Under the pieces are notes generated by a model. It was given only the letters and a program-made list of their open reading frames with translations, was not told the DNA's origin and ran no database searches. This document shows, piece by piece, positions 47,848 to 56,019 of a DNA stretch of 64,000 bases. Source of the stretch: Chitinophagales bacterium (GTDB lineage: Bacteria; Bacteroidota; Bacteroidia; Chitinophagales; LD1); assembly GCA_016787045.1 (NCBI GenBank), contig JAEUVA010000010.1, forward strand, positions 36,531 to 100,530. Direction: 5' to 3'. The position numbers were made by a program, and so were the translations under genes. Position 1 is the first letter of the stretch; the number at the start of each line of letters is the position of its first letter.

Positions 47848-50800
47848 ATGACCAACAAATTGAAAATTGCTTCCATGCTCACCGTAGTAACCGCAGCCAT
47901 TGTAGCCGCGCTGGCCAATACTACTCCCACTGTATTTGAATCGGCTTTTATTAAATCACTGAAAGAAAAATTTAAATCATTTTACAACAACACTTCGCAA
48001 GACCGGTTGTATGTACAAACCGATAAAACCCTTTATCAACCAGATGAAACGCTTTGGCTCACCGCTTTTTTGCGCGATGAGCAAACCTTGCAGCCCTCTT
48101 CCAAATCGGATATCGTACACATAGAATTAATAACTCCCAAGGGCACAGTAGCCAAACACTATAAAATAGTAGCCGCCAACGGCAGCGCTCAAAGCGATAT
48201 AGATTTAGCAGGACTGGTAGGCGGTATTTATAAACTCAAGGCCTACACACAGTACCAGCAAAATGATAAAAACCTGCTGGCATTTGAAAAAGAAATAACC
48301 ATACAAAGCACCGTGCAGCCCCGCCTGAAAATGAAAATGGAGTTTGAGAAAAAGGCCTACGGCAAAGGCGATAACGTAGTCGCCAAATTAGAGCTGAACA
48401 AAAACGATAACACCGCATTGGCGAATACCAAAGTGAAGTTTGTAGCCACCGTAGATGGCAAAGAGATAAATGCGGGCAATGCTACTACAGATGGAAGCGG
48501 CAAGGCACAACTGCAATTTACTTTGCCTAAAGAGCTTAGCACTATTGATGGTCTCCTCAACGCCATGATTGATTTTGAAGGCCGTACCGAAAGTATTTCG
48601 CGCAGTGTGCCCATCGTGCTCAATAAAATTGACTTGCAGTTTTACCCCGAAGGAGGCGATATGGTGAATGGGATGAACAGCCGGGTAGCTTTTAAAGCAG
48701 TAAATGAATTTGGAAAACCGGCCGATGTAGAAGGCATTATTGTAGATGAAAAAGGTGCCTTTGTGCAAAAATTCAGCAGCTATCACTTTGGTATGGGTGC
48801 GGTGGCCTTCACTCCGCAAAACGGGCATACCTACAAGGCCCGCATTACCCAACCCACCGGTATTTTAGAAGAGTACACATTGCCCCAGCCGCTGAAAGCC
48901 GGTTATGTGATGCAGGTACAACCCAACGGAAACGAACAGTTGTTAGTTAAAGTAAACAGTTGGCAAGAAGAGGATTTGCATTTGATAGCACAAACACGAG
49001 GCAACATTACTTATGCCAAAACCTTTAAAGCACCCAAAGGTGAAAGTACCTTACCGGTTAATGTAAAAGAATTTCCCATAGGTGTTTCGCAAATTACGTT
49101 GTTTGATAGCAAAGGCATAGCCCGCTGTGAACGTTTGGCTTTTGTGGGCAAAAACAAGCAACTCAACATTTCAGTTACTACTGATAAAGAGCAGTATCAG
49201 CCCCGCGAAAAAGTAACCATGAATATCCGGGTAACCGATGCTAACGGCTTGCCCATGCCCGGCAATTTTGCCCTCAGCGTGGTGGACGACAACCTCCTCT
49301 CGTTTGCCGATGATAAGCAGGGAAACATATTGGCAAAAATGCTGTTGGAACCGGATCTGAAAGAGAAAGTAGAAGAGGCCAACTATTATTTTGATAAAAA
49401 AGAAGATAAAGCCGATCAGGCATTAGATTATTTGTTGATGACCAGTGGATGGAGACACTACACCTGGCAGCAAATTACCGATAACCAATTTGCCGGCATT
49501 ACCTACCAGCCCGAAAAAGCAGAACTGACCGGAGTAGTGATGGATGCTTACACCGCAAAACCAATTGCCGGAGCTGTGGTTAAAGTAAAAGACAGCGGCA
49601 AATCGGTAGTTACCGGTGCAGATGGCAAATTTACCCTGCGTGGTTTTGATATTGCCCGCTATCCGAATGTAGAAATCAGTGCCGCCAACTTTAGCACACA
49701 AAACCAAACGCTCTACAATTACGGTAGCAATAGCTACTACCTCTACAACAACTCATATACGTACTACAACCGTGGCTGGGCAGAGGGCGATGCGGCTATA
49801 CCAATGGCTGCTGAAGCAGTGGAGTTTAAGCGTGATAAGGTAATTGTAGCTGCTAAGGCAGGTAAAAAGATGGAAGAGAAAAATATTGTGGCCGGCAACG
49901 CAAGAGCCGAGAATATGATGATGTTTGATATGGCCGATGTGGCATTGCCTCCGGTACCATCGCCAGATGATGCCAATGTGGATCAAAAACCGGTAGATGA
50001 GGAGCTTTTTGAAAACAAAAATTTAGAGAAATCAAAAGTGAAGGATTTTCGTGCCGATATGTTTAAAGAACCGGCAATAGTGGTGGCTAACGGTGCTATG
50101 TTCTACCGCGCCAAAGAATTTCCAAAAAGAAAATATACCGCTGCTGACACTACACGCAACGATTTTGCCAGCACTATTTATTGGAACGGTAACATAGTAA
50201 CCGACCGCACCGGTCGTGCGAAAGTAGAGTTTGTGTGCAACGATTTGATTTCCTCTTTTCGCACTACCATAGAGGGATTTGCTACCGATGGCAGCATTGG
50301 TCGTACAGAGCAAACATATTCTACTCAACTGCCATTTAGTATGGATGTAAAAATACACGTAGAAGCAGTGGCCGGTGATAAGCTGATGATACCAGTGTTT
50401 TTGAAAAATACTACTTCAACTACCATAACCGGAAACTTGTTTGTATTGGCGCCAAAGCAATTACACATACAAACAAAAACAAATGCAATCACCATTGCTC
50501 CCAACCAAAGCCAGTTGATTTATGTGGAGGCAACAGTAGCCAACGAAATCGGTGAAGGAAACCTGGATGTAAAATTTTTGGGAGGGAAATATCAGGACAC
50601 CTACACGCAAAAAATCAAAACGGTAGCTAAAGGTTTTCCGGCAAGCATTAGCGTGAGTGCACAAGAATTGAGCAAAGAGTTTTTCATTAACCCTGCTAAT
50701 GTGGTGCCCGGCAGCATGAAGGTAACCCTTACCGCTTATCCGAACATTATGAGTGACCTGATGAGTGGTATAGATGCCATTTTGCGCGAACCGTACGGAT

Positions 50801-52221
50801 GCTTTGAGCAAACCTCTTCATCCAACTATCCCAACATTATGGCCTTGCAGTATTTGCAAACTTCGCAAACCGCCAACCCAACTGTAGAAGCCAAAGCCAA
50901 AAAACTGTTGGATGACGGCTACAAAAAACTCATTGCTTTTGAAACCAAAGAAAATGGCTATGAATGGTTTGGTGCATCGCCTGCACACGAAGCACTTACT
51001 GCTTATGGGTTGATGGAGTTTGTGGATATGAAAAGCGTTTACCCTAAAGTGGATGACAAAATGATTGAGCGTACCGTGAATCTACTGTTGGAAAAACGCG
51101 ATGGTAATGGCGGCTTCAAAAAGAACCCTCGTGCGTTAGACAGTTTTGGCGGAGCCGATGCAGACATTACGAATTGTTATATAGTGTATGCCATGAGCGA
51201 AGCCGGCAAGGCCGCATTGGTAGAAAAAGAAATTGATGCCGCTTACCGCGATGCCAAAAAAAGTGGCGATGCGTACATGCTGGCTTTGATGGCCAACACC
51301 ATGTTTAATAAAGGCGATAACAAGCGCGGAGAAGAGTTGCTGAGCATGTTGTTTAACGCCCAACAAGAAAGCGGATTTTGGAGCGGCAAAAAACACTCTA
51401 TCACCCGCAGCACCGGGCAATCGCTCAAAATTGAAACTACCGCATTGGTAGCATTGGCCGCCATGAAATCTCCATCGGCAAATCATGCCGCAATAACAAC
51501 GGCTGCTAAATTTTTGGTGGCCAACCGCAGTGGCTATGGCATGTTTGGCTCTACACAGTCCACTATTCTGGCACTCAAGGCGCTCACCAAATATGCCGAG
51601 TTCAGCAAGCGCACTGACGAAAGCGGAACAATTCAGGTGTATGTCAACAATGAGTTGGTAGGTGAAAAAGATTTTGCCAAAGGCGAAAAAGGCAACATTG
51701 AACTTAGCGGCTTAGAGCAGTTTGTAAAAGACGGAAAGCAAAAAGTAGAAGTGCGTTTTAAAGGCAACAAAACTGCCTTACCATACAGCTTTAATGCTTC
51801 TTACAACACCACATTGCCCGAAAGCTCAAAAGAATGTGTGGTGCATTTGCAAACCAAGCTATCGGCCAAGCAGGTAAACGTAGGCGAAACATTACGACTA
51901 ACTGCCATATTAAAAAACACCACTAACCAAGGCCAACCCATGACTATGGCCATTATTGGCATACCTGCGGGTTTTAGCGCTCAGCCCTGGCAGTTAAAAG
52001 AGTTGCAAGAAAAAGGTATTGTTGATTTTTACGAAATCAGCGGTAACAACATTGCCTGCTACTACCGCGATATGGCACCAGGAGAGGAACAAAAAATAAA
52101 CCTTGACCTCAAAGCCGAAATACCGGGTGAGTACAGCGCCCCGGCATCATCAGCTTACTTGTACTACACCAATGAACACAAACATTGGGTGGGTTTAGAT
52201 AAAGTGTATGTCAACCCTTAA
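47848..52221 (+). CDS. Alpha-2-macroglobulin family protein with thioester motif
   Basis: About 1457 residues from MTNKLKI (base 47848; two upstream Met codons at 47797 and 47839 are possible). Signal peptide ends ALA. Then macroglobulin-like domains starting LYVQTDKTLYQPDETLWL (MG2), an inserted CarboxypepD_reg-like domain (~560-625, TGVVMDAYTAKPIAGAVVKVKD), a low-complexity acidic region, the A2M domain (FASTIYWNGNIVTDRTGRAKVEF) and a thioester site GCFEQ at ~985, followed by an alpha-alpha toroid and receptor-like domain. Such proteins trap proteases or act with PBPs in the periplasm; the Bacteroidota form often has this TonB-like extension. Divergent from the sigma operon. Confidence 0.88.
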   Translation: MTNKLKIASMLTVVTAAIVAALANTTPTVFESAFIKSLKEKFKSFYNNTSQDRLYVQTDKTLYQPDETLWLTAFLRDEQTLQPSSKSDIVHIELITPKGTVAKHYKIVAANGSAQSDIDLAGLVGGIYKLKAYTQYQQNDKNLLAFEKEITIQSTVQPRLKMKMEFEKKAYGKGDNVVAKLELNKNDNTALANTKVKFVATVDGKEINAGNATTDGSGKAQLQFTLPKELSTIDGLLNAMIDFEGRTESISRSVPIVLNKIDLQFYPEGGDMVNGMNSRVAFKAVNEFGKPADVEGIIVDEKGAFVQKFSSYHFGMGAVAFTPQNGHTYKARITQPTGILEEYTLPQPLKAGYVMQVQPNGNEQLLVKVNSWQEEDLHLIAQTRGNITYAKTFKAPKGESTLPVNVKEFPIGVSQITLFDSKGIARCERLAFVGKNKQLNISVTTDKEQYQPREKVTMNIRVTDANGLPMPGNFALSVVDDNLLSFADDKQGNILAKMLLEPDLKEKVEEANYYFDKKEDKADQALDYLLMTSGWRHYTWQQITDNQFAGITYQPEKAELTGVVMDAYTAKPIAGAVVKVKDSGKSVVTGADGKFTLRGFDIARYPNVEISAANFSTQNQTLYNYGSNSYYLYNNSYTYYNRGWAEGDAAIPMAAEAVEFKRDKVIVAAKAGKKMEEKNIVAGNARAENMMMFDMADVALPPVPSPDDANVDQKPVDEELFENKNLEKSKVKDFRADMFKEPAIVVANGAMFYRAKEFPKRKYTAADTTRNDFASTIYWNGNIVTDRTGRAKVEFVCNDLISSFRTTIEGFATDGSIGRTEQTYSTQLPFSMDVKIHVEAVAGDKLMIPVFLKNTTSTTITGNLFVLAPKQLHIQTKTNAITIAPNQSQLIYVEATVANEIGEGNLDVKFLGGKYQDTYTQKIKTVAKGFPASISVSAQELSKEFFINPANVVPGSMKVTLTAYPNIMSDLMSGIDAILREPYGCFEQTSSSNYPNIMALQYLQTSQTANPTVEAKAKKLLDDGYKKLIAFETKENGYEWFGASPAHEALTAYGLMEFVDMKSVYPKVDDKMIERTVNLLLEKRDGNGGFKKNPRALDSFGGADADITNCYIVYAMSEAGKAALVEKEIDAAYRDAKKSGDAYMLALMANTMFNKGDNKRGEELLSMLFNAQQESGFWSGKKHSITRSTGQSLKIETTALVALAAMKSPSANHAAITTAAKFLVANRSGYGMFGSTQSTILALKALTKYAEFSKRTDESGTIQVYVNNELVGEKDFAKGEKGNIELSGLEQFVKDGKQKVEVRFKGNKTALPYSFNASYNTTLPESSKECVVHLQTKLSAKQVNVGETLRLTAILKNTTNQGQPMTMAIIGIPAGFSAQPWQLKELQEKGIVDFYEISGNNIACYYRDMAPGEEQKINLDLKAEIPGEYSAPASSAYLYYTNEHKHWVGLDKVYVNP

Positions 52222-52228
52222 CTACACC

Positions 52229-52263
52229 GAACCCCGCGATCAAAATTGCAGGGTTCTTTTTTT
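52229..52263 (+). terminator. Terminator after the A2M gene
   Basis: GAACCC and GGGTTC arms around 16 nt, with partial inner pairing, then TTTTTTT. Only about 8 nt after the stop codon. Confidence 0.75.
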
Positions 52264-52299
52264 AAGATTTCCGAAGTTTTTTAAAACTTCGGAAATCTT
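52264..52299. repeat. Perfect 36-bp intergenic palindrome
   Basis: AAGATTTCCGAAGTTTT, TT, AAAACTTCGGAAATCTT: two exact 17-nt arms. It lies directly after the A2M terminator and just before the AlkB stop codon, so both convergent transcripts would carry it. Similar AACTTCGG-type palindromes seem to be dispersed in some Bacteroidota genomes, as far as I remember; the window has one copy. May act as a second terminator. Confidence 0.7.
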
Positions 52300-52307
52300 G
52301 TTGTGAG

Positions 52308-52922
52308 TCAGATAATTTTTCTGAAAGTCAGATTTATTCTCTCACCTATTGGTTTTGTGGTTTTGGGTATGGCATGTTGCCAGTGGTGCTGGGTTTCACC
52401 GGTCATGATGAGCAAACTGCCGGCTGTGAGTTTCAGTTTTACTTGCAACGATTTTTCTTTTTTATGCCGCAGACAAAACAATCGCTCAGCGCCAAAACTC
52501 ACCGAGGCAATCACTGGGTTTTTGCCTAACTCCGGCTCATCATCACTGTGCCAGCCCATGCTATCGGCTCCGGTACGGTAGTAATTGAGCAGCACACTGT
52601 TAAATGAAACATCGCACTGCTTTTCTACCTTGTTTTTGATTTCCAGCAAATAAGGTGTCCAGGGTAAGGGCTTCATTTCTATACCCGAGTATCGGTAGGT
52701 CTTGCCTGCGTTGCCATACCAGGCGGTGAGTCGTGGCTGCATTACCCATCGGCCAAATATTTTAATTTCCTCCGAGCGCCACTCTATGGATTCTTTGAGT
52801 TGCAAAAAGAGTTTATCGCTTAAAGATTTTCCCAAAAAATGAGGGTAAAAAACCGTGTAACCGTCTATGGGTAATAGGTTCTTAGCCGTATTATTTGTAA
52901 AGAACAATTCGTCAACCATCAT
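52308..52922 (-). CDS. AlkB-family 2OG-Fe(II) dioxygenase
   Basis: About 204 residues from an ATG at 52920-52922 (a second Met follows directly). The double-stranded beta-helix has the iron ligands in GWHSDDE (His, Asp) and HHWQHAIPK (His), and the 2-oxoglutarate Arg in RINLTFR; NYYRTGADSMGWH is the typical AlkB context. It demethylates 1-methyladenine and 3-methylcytosine in DNA or RNA. Closer to ALKBH2/3-type than to E. coli AlkB by the PRLTAWYG motif. Confidence 0.92.
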   Translation of the reverse strand: MMVDELFFTNNTAKNLLPIDGYTVFYPHFLGKSLSDKLFLQLKESIEWRSEEIKIFGRWVMQPRLTAWYGNAGKTYRYSGIEMKPLPWTPYLLEIKNKVEKQCDVSFNSVLLNYYRTGADSMGWHSDDEPELGKNPVIASVSFGAERLFCLRHKKEKSLQVKLKLTAGSLLIMTGETQHHWQHAIPKTTKPIGERINLTFRKII

Positions 52923-53025
52923 CAAGTATTGGCAATGTGCATTCAATTTATATTTTTGCTGCCCCTTACAAAAAAGGGAACAACGTTCTTAGTAGTTTAG
53001 TTCGGCAGTAAATCATAAATTTTTC

Positions 53026-53129
53026 GGTGAGAGGATGATGAGTGGCCGAAACCAATCCCGATAGCAATCGGGATCGTACCTCAAAAGGGTGCCGAGGGTT
53101 GAGGGGTGAAAATATATATCGGCTAAAAA
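53026..53129 (+). pseudogene. tRNA-Ser-like unit 1, anticodon arm replaced by a palindrome
   Basis: First of three near-identical 104-nt units. It shares GGTGAGA, the D arm (GAGTGGCCGAAACCA) and the long variable arm (GTACCTCAAAAGGG) with the real tRNA-Ser at 53340. The anticodon arm is replaced by TCCCGAT-AGCA-ATCGGGA at 53056-53073, the T loop and the 3' acceptor strand are gone, and a new hairpin GCCGA...TCGGC (53091-53123) closes the unit, followed by TAAAAA. It cannot be a normal tRNA. The variable arm still pairs, with G-U in place of A-U. Confidence 0.85.
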
Positions 53130-53233
53130 GGTGAGAGGAGGATGAGTGGCCGAAACCAATCCCGATGGTAATCGGGATCGTACCTCAAAAGGGTGCCGAG
53201 GGTTGAGGGGTAAAAATATATATCGGCTAAAAA
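53130..53233 (+). pseudogene. tRNA-Ser-like unit 2, anticodon arm replaced by a palindrome
   Basis: Differs from unit 1 at four positions by my count. Palindrome loop is GGTA (53160-53177). Same lost 3' half and same GCCGA...TCGGC closing stem. Tandem with units 1 and 3 without spacer. Confidence 0.85.
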
Positions 53234-53339
53234 GGTGAGAGGAGGATGAGTGGCCGAAACCAATCCCGATGGTAATCGGGATCGTACCTCAAAAGGGTGC
53301 CGAGGGTTGAGGTGGAGATAAAAGTTTATCGGCTAAATA
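53234..53339 (+). pseudogene. tRNA-Ser-like unit 3, anticodon arm replaced by a palindrome
   Basis: Identical to unit 2 through the palindrome (53264-53281, loop GGTA) and variable arm, but the closing loop has diverged while the GCCGA and TCGGC stem strands and the CTAAA end are kept. 106 nt. Runs straight into the intact tRNA-Ser. Confidence 0.85.
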
Positions 53340-53427
53340 GGTGAGATGGGTGAGTGGCCGAAACCAACAGTTTGCTAAACTGTCGTACCTCAAAAGGGTA
53401 CCGAGGGTTCGAATCCCTCTCTCACCG
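53340..53427 (+). tRNA. tRNA-Ser (GCU)
   Basis: Intact 88-nt cloverleaf: GGTGAGA...TCTCACC plus discriminator G. Anticodon arm ACAGT-TTGCTAA-ACTGT, anticodon GCT at 53374-53376. Long variable arm GTACC/GGTAC and T arm GAGGG-TTCGAAT-CCCTC. No encoded CCA. It is the parent sequence of the three preceding units. Confidence 0.95.
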
Positions 53428-53450
53428 CTGTTCGGGTAAAACCGAAAATT

Positions 53451-53526
53451 CGGGGTGTAGCGCAGTCCGGTTAGCGTATCCCGATGGGAATCGGGATGGT
53501 CGCAAGTTCACTTGCAACTGTCCCCA
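53451..53526 (+). pseudogene. tRNA-Pro-like unit, anticodon arm replaced by a palindrome
   Basis: The first 28 nt equal the real tRNA-Pro at 53543. Then TCCCGAT-GGGA-ATCGGGA (53479-53496) takes the place of the 17-nt anticodon arm, exactly between GCGTA and TGGTCGCAAG. The T arm is collapsed to GCAAGTTCACTTGC (the canonical 7-nt loop is lost) and the 3' acceptor strand keeps only CCCC to pair with GGGG. Not a usable tRNA. Confidence 0.85.
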
Positions 53527-53542
53527 AAATAACTGGAAAAAA

Positions 53543-53617
53543 CGGGGTGTAGCGCAGTCCGGTTAGCGTACCTGGTTTGGGACCAGGTGGTCGCAAGTTC
53601 GAATCTTGCCACCCCGA
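53543..53617 (+). tRNA. tRNA-Pro (UGG)
   Basis: Intact 75-nt cloverleaf: CGGGGTG...CACCCCG plus discriminator A. Anticodon arm CCTGG-TTTGGGA-CCAGG, anticodon TGG at 53578-53580. T arm GCAAG-TTCGAAT-CTTGC. Followed by a terminator. Confidence 0.95.
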
Positions 53618-53620
53618 CAC

Positions 53621-53653
53621 AAAGCGAAGTCAATTATGGCTTCGCTTTTTTTA
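53621..53653 (+). terminator. Terminator of the tRNA cluster
   Basis: AAAGCGAAG and CTTCGCTTT with a 10-nt loop and a T run, 3 nt after tRNA-Pro. Confidence 0.85.
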
Positions 53654-53732
53654 TTTGGTGTAGCGCAGTCCGGTTTTGCGTATCCCGATTGTTATCGGGA
53701 TGGTCAGCCAAGTTCGAATCTTGCCACCCCGA
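53654..53732 (+). pseudogene. Second tRNA-Pro-like unit, anticodon arm replaced by a palindrome
   Basis: A decayed copy of tRNA-Pro placed after the terminator. The anticodon arm is TCCCGAT-TGTT-ATCGGGA (53683-53700). The 5' acceptor is TTTGGTG instead of CGGGGTG and no longer pairs fully with the intact 3' CACCCCG; one extra base lies in the D loop and two before the T arm. The T arm and 3' end are otherwise kept. Confidence 0.82.
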
Positions 53733-53735
53733 TAC

Positions 53736-53765
53736 AAAGCGAAGTCAGTCATGGCTTAGCTTTCT
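53736..53765 (+). terminator. Decayed copy of the tRNA terminator
   Basis: AAAGCGAAG / CTTAGCTTT: same hairpin as at 53621 with one stem mismatch and a broken T run. It shows that the last Pro-like unit arose by copying tRNA plus terminator together. Confidence 0.6.
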
Positions 53766-53813
53766 TAATTGTTTTGAACTATTGGGTTGGTGTATCTGAT
53801 TAGAGTTGGAAGA

Positions 53814-55667
53814 TCAATTCTTTACAAATTTTGCTTGACATTCAATACCGTTTTCTAAGTGAATACTTACTATGTATGTACCAGACGCGAAATCTTGAGT
53901 GGATATACTTAAAGCATTATCTTGTAGCGAGCTACTTACCATCTTTCTGCCGAATATGTCGTAAATGGAGATAAAAGAATGGTTTCCAAATGGTGAGTAA
54001 ACAGTGATAAATTCTTCAGCAGGATTTGGAAAGACAAATACTTCAGAACTTTCATTTTGTATATGGTTAATACTTGTGTATAGATTTTTGTTTAGCAAGA
54101 AGTGACTACTAAGATTTAAACCTGAAAGTTCAGCAGCAATAGAATCTGTAATGTCATTAAACTTAAAAAAAGCAATGTCATAGCTTGCGTTATAAGAATG
54201 TAGTTGAAAACTGTTTGAAATGCCTTCAACAGTTATTGGGTATAAAATTGAACCCTTGATGTAAATATTGTCTCTTTCATCGGCAGCCATGTTATCCAAA
54301 TATACATTTTGCAAGTAGTTAGCCCAATACACTTGATTATTGCCATTCATTCTGATCAGAAAGTTTCCTATTTGATTGGATACGGGGAGGTCTTTTATAA
54401 GAGAATCTAGCTCGGGGAACTGAAAAAAATCAAAAGGTGTGGCAACGTTGTTGCTCGCCAGATGGCCGGTTACATAAATATGGGTAGAGTTAACTACATC
54501 CAATGCTCTTCCATAGTCGTCACCTTTGGACGCCATTCTTCTAACCCACTGGAAAACCCCACCGCTATCATACTTAGCCAGAAACAAATCATAAGAAAAA
54601 TTTGTGGACTGTAGATATGCACTAGCATTTGCAGAGTCTAAACATATGCTTCCTTTGAAGTTGCCCAGGACATAAACGTTTCCAAACTCATCATGGTCAA
54701 TACCGTTTACCTCAGAGGTGTAACCCGACACATGAATGGGTCTAAACCAATTAAAGTTTCAGTCTGTGTTGTAGCATGCAACGAACGGTTCTTCACTGAA
54801 ATTTGTCGCGGTAGGGTCATTGTAATAGTAAAGTGATCCGGCATAATGTATTTCAGCACCGGGATCTACATCCATATAACCAGAAAATACACCTACTATG
54901 TAAATTCTGTTATCCCAAACTGTGATTTTGTAGCCACTATCTTTCCACTTCTTACCAAAAGATTTTGCCCAAATCAATTCTCCGTTTTTGTTGTATTTGG
55001 CAAGGTAGGCGTCACCGTGATCTATGGTGTTAGAGTATGGATGGCTATGTAATACATAATTGCCAGACGAATCAAAATCAAAATTGCACTTAAACCGAAT
55101 AGATCCTGTAAGATATATGTTTCCACTATCATCCACTGTTATGTCTGTAGCGTATGGCAAACTATCTGTTCCGCCCTTTAGCCATATGAGGTTAGCATTT
55201 TCGTCATATTTCACGAAAAAAATTCCGCGTTTTATGAACGCAGAGTCGGAAGAAAAATCAAAATCTGCTGAGGGAGAATTGGCAGAGTAGGAGTTGCCAA
55301 TATTTCCATTAAATATAATGTTGTTTTGTTTGTCTATGGTTATGTTGGCTGCAACATCATCAAATCGCCCGCCTACACGATTAGACCATATGAGTGAGCC
55401 ATTTTCAGCAAACTTACTAAGCAAGATATCGTAAATGGGGAATGAGTCTTCAAATGGGGATGAAAATAACTGTGTGTGGTTTAAAAATGTGCTGTCACAA
55501 ACTCTGTCTAACAGGATAACATTTCTTTTGTTATCTACTGCAATGTTGGTTGGACGATCAAAAGATTTACCGCCTATTTGATGTGCAAATTCTATCTCTT
55601 GAGCATCTACGCCAAGACTACTCACTAAAAAAGACACGGATAGGATGAGTTTATGTAATTGCTTCAT
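53814..55667 (-). pseudogene. T9SS-sorted beta-propeller (SBBP-like) protein, interrupted by one in-frame TGA
   Basis: One reading frame of 617 codons split by TGA at 54759-54761. The first part (302 residues) has a signal peptide ending VDAQ and repeats such as DVAANITIDKQNNIIFNG and ATDITVDDSGNIYLTGS, typical of SBBP/delta-60-like propeller proteins. After TGA the frame continues NFNWFRPIH and further propeller repeats (YVLGNFKGSICL), ending in VFPNPAEEFITVYS and AKFVKN, a T9SS sorting domain. The context YNTD-stop-NFNW suggests a GGA-to-TGA change. Probably a recent nonsense pseudogene; a base-call error or readthrough is possible. Confidence 0.8.
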
Positions 55668-56019
55668 AGGTAGCCCAAAGCTATATAAATTTCATCATCA
55701 TAAAGTGTTTTAATGGAAGTGTGGCTTTACTATAAAACTGTTAAGCTGGCAAATTTTGTAGGTTTGGATAGGAATAGCTGCGGTGTGATGTAGTCAGCAG
55801 ATTCCGATATGCATTAAGGCAAACCATAGTTGCCTTGTTAACACTCCCCACATACGGTGCAAAAAAATGCCCGCTCATTTGCCAAAAATTTTATACTTGC
55901 AACACAATAGGACAAACCAACATCTTCACCTGCATATAATTCTGCTGCTTATAGCCCCTTTTTACCCTTTAGAGTACAAACAAAATTAGATTAGCCACCA
56001 AAGGTTTTAGCACAAGGGC
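55668..56019. other. Intergenic region without recognised genes
   Basis: 352 nt between the divergent pseudogene and ruvA. It contains a 7-bp hairpin (AAGGCAA at 55816-55822, TTGCCTT at 55830-55836) and AT-rich stretches that may hold promoters, for example TATACTTG near 55889, one mismatch from TAnnTTTG but with poor spacing to a -33 element. Nothing else seen. Confidence 0.5.

Noticed and set aside
48388..51486. Minus-strand frames of over 100 codons inside the A2M gene
   Set aside because: They lack domains and oppose a complete A2M frame with thioester motif and signal peptide.
53026..53339. CRISPR array, because of three direct repeats of about 104 nt
   Set aside because: There are no unique spacers between short repeats; the whole unit is repeated and is clearly derived from the neighbouring tRNA-Ser.
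53641..53765. Insertion-sequence ends around the last tRNA-Pro-like unit
   Set aside because: The repeated flank is the tRNA terminator; no transposase or target-site duplication is present.
53354..53803. Short open frames of 65-70 codons across the tRNA cluster
   Set aside because: They run through tRNA bodies and palindromes on the same strand and show no protein features.
54759..54761. Selenocysteine codon or suppression by a nearby tRNA-like unit
   Set aside because: No SECIS-like hairpin was seen after the TGA, the family has no conserved Cys or Sec there, and none of the nearby units has a UCA anticodon.
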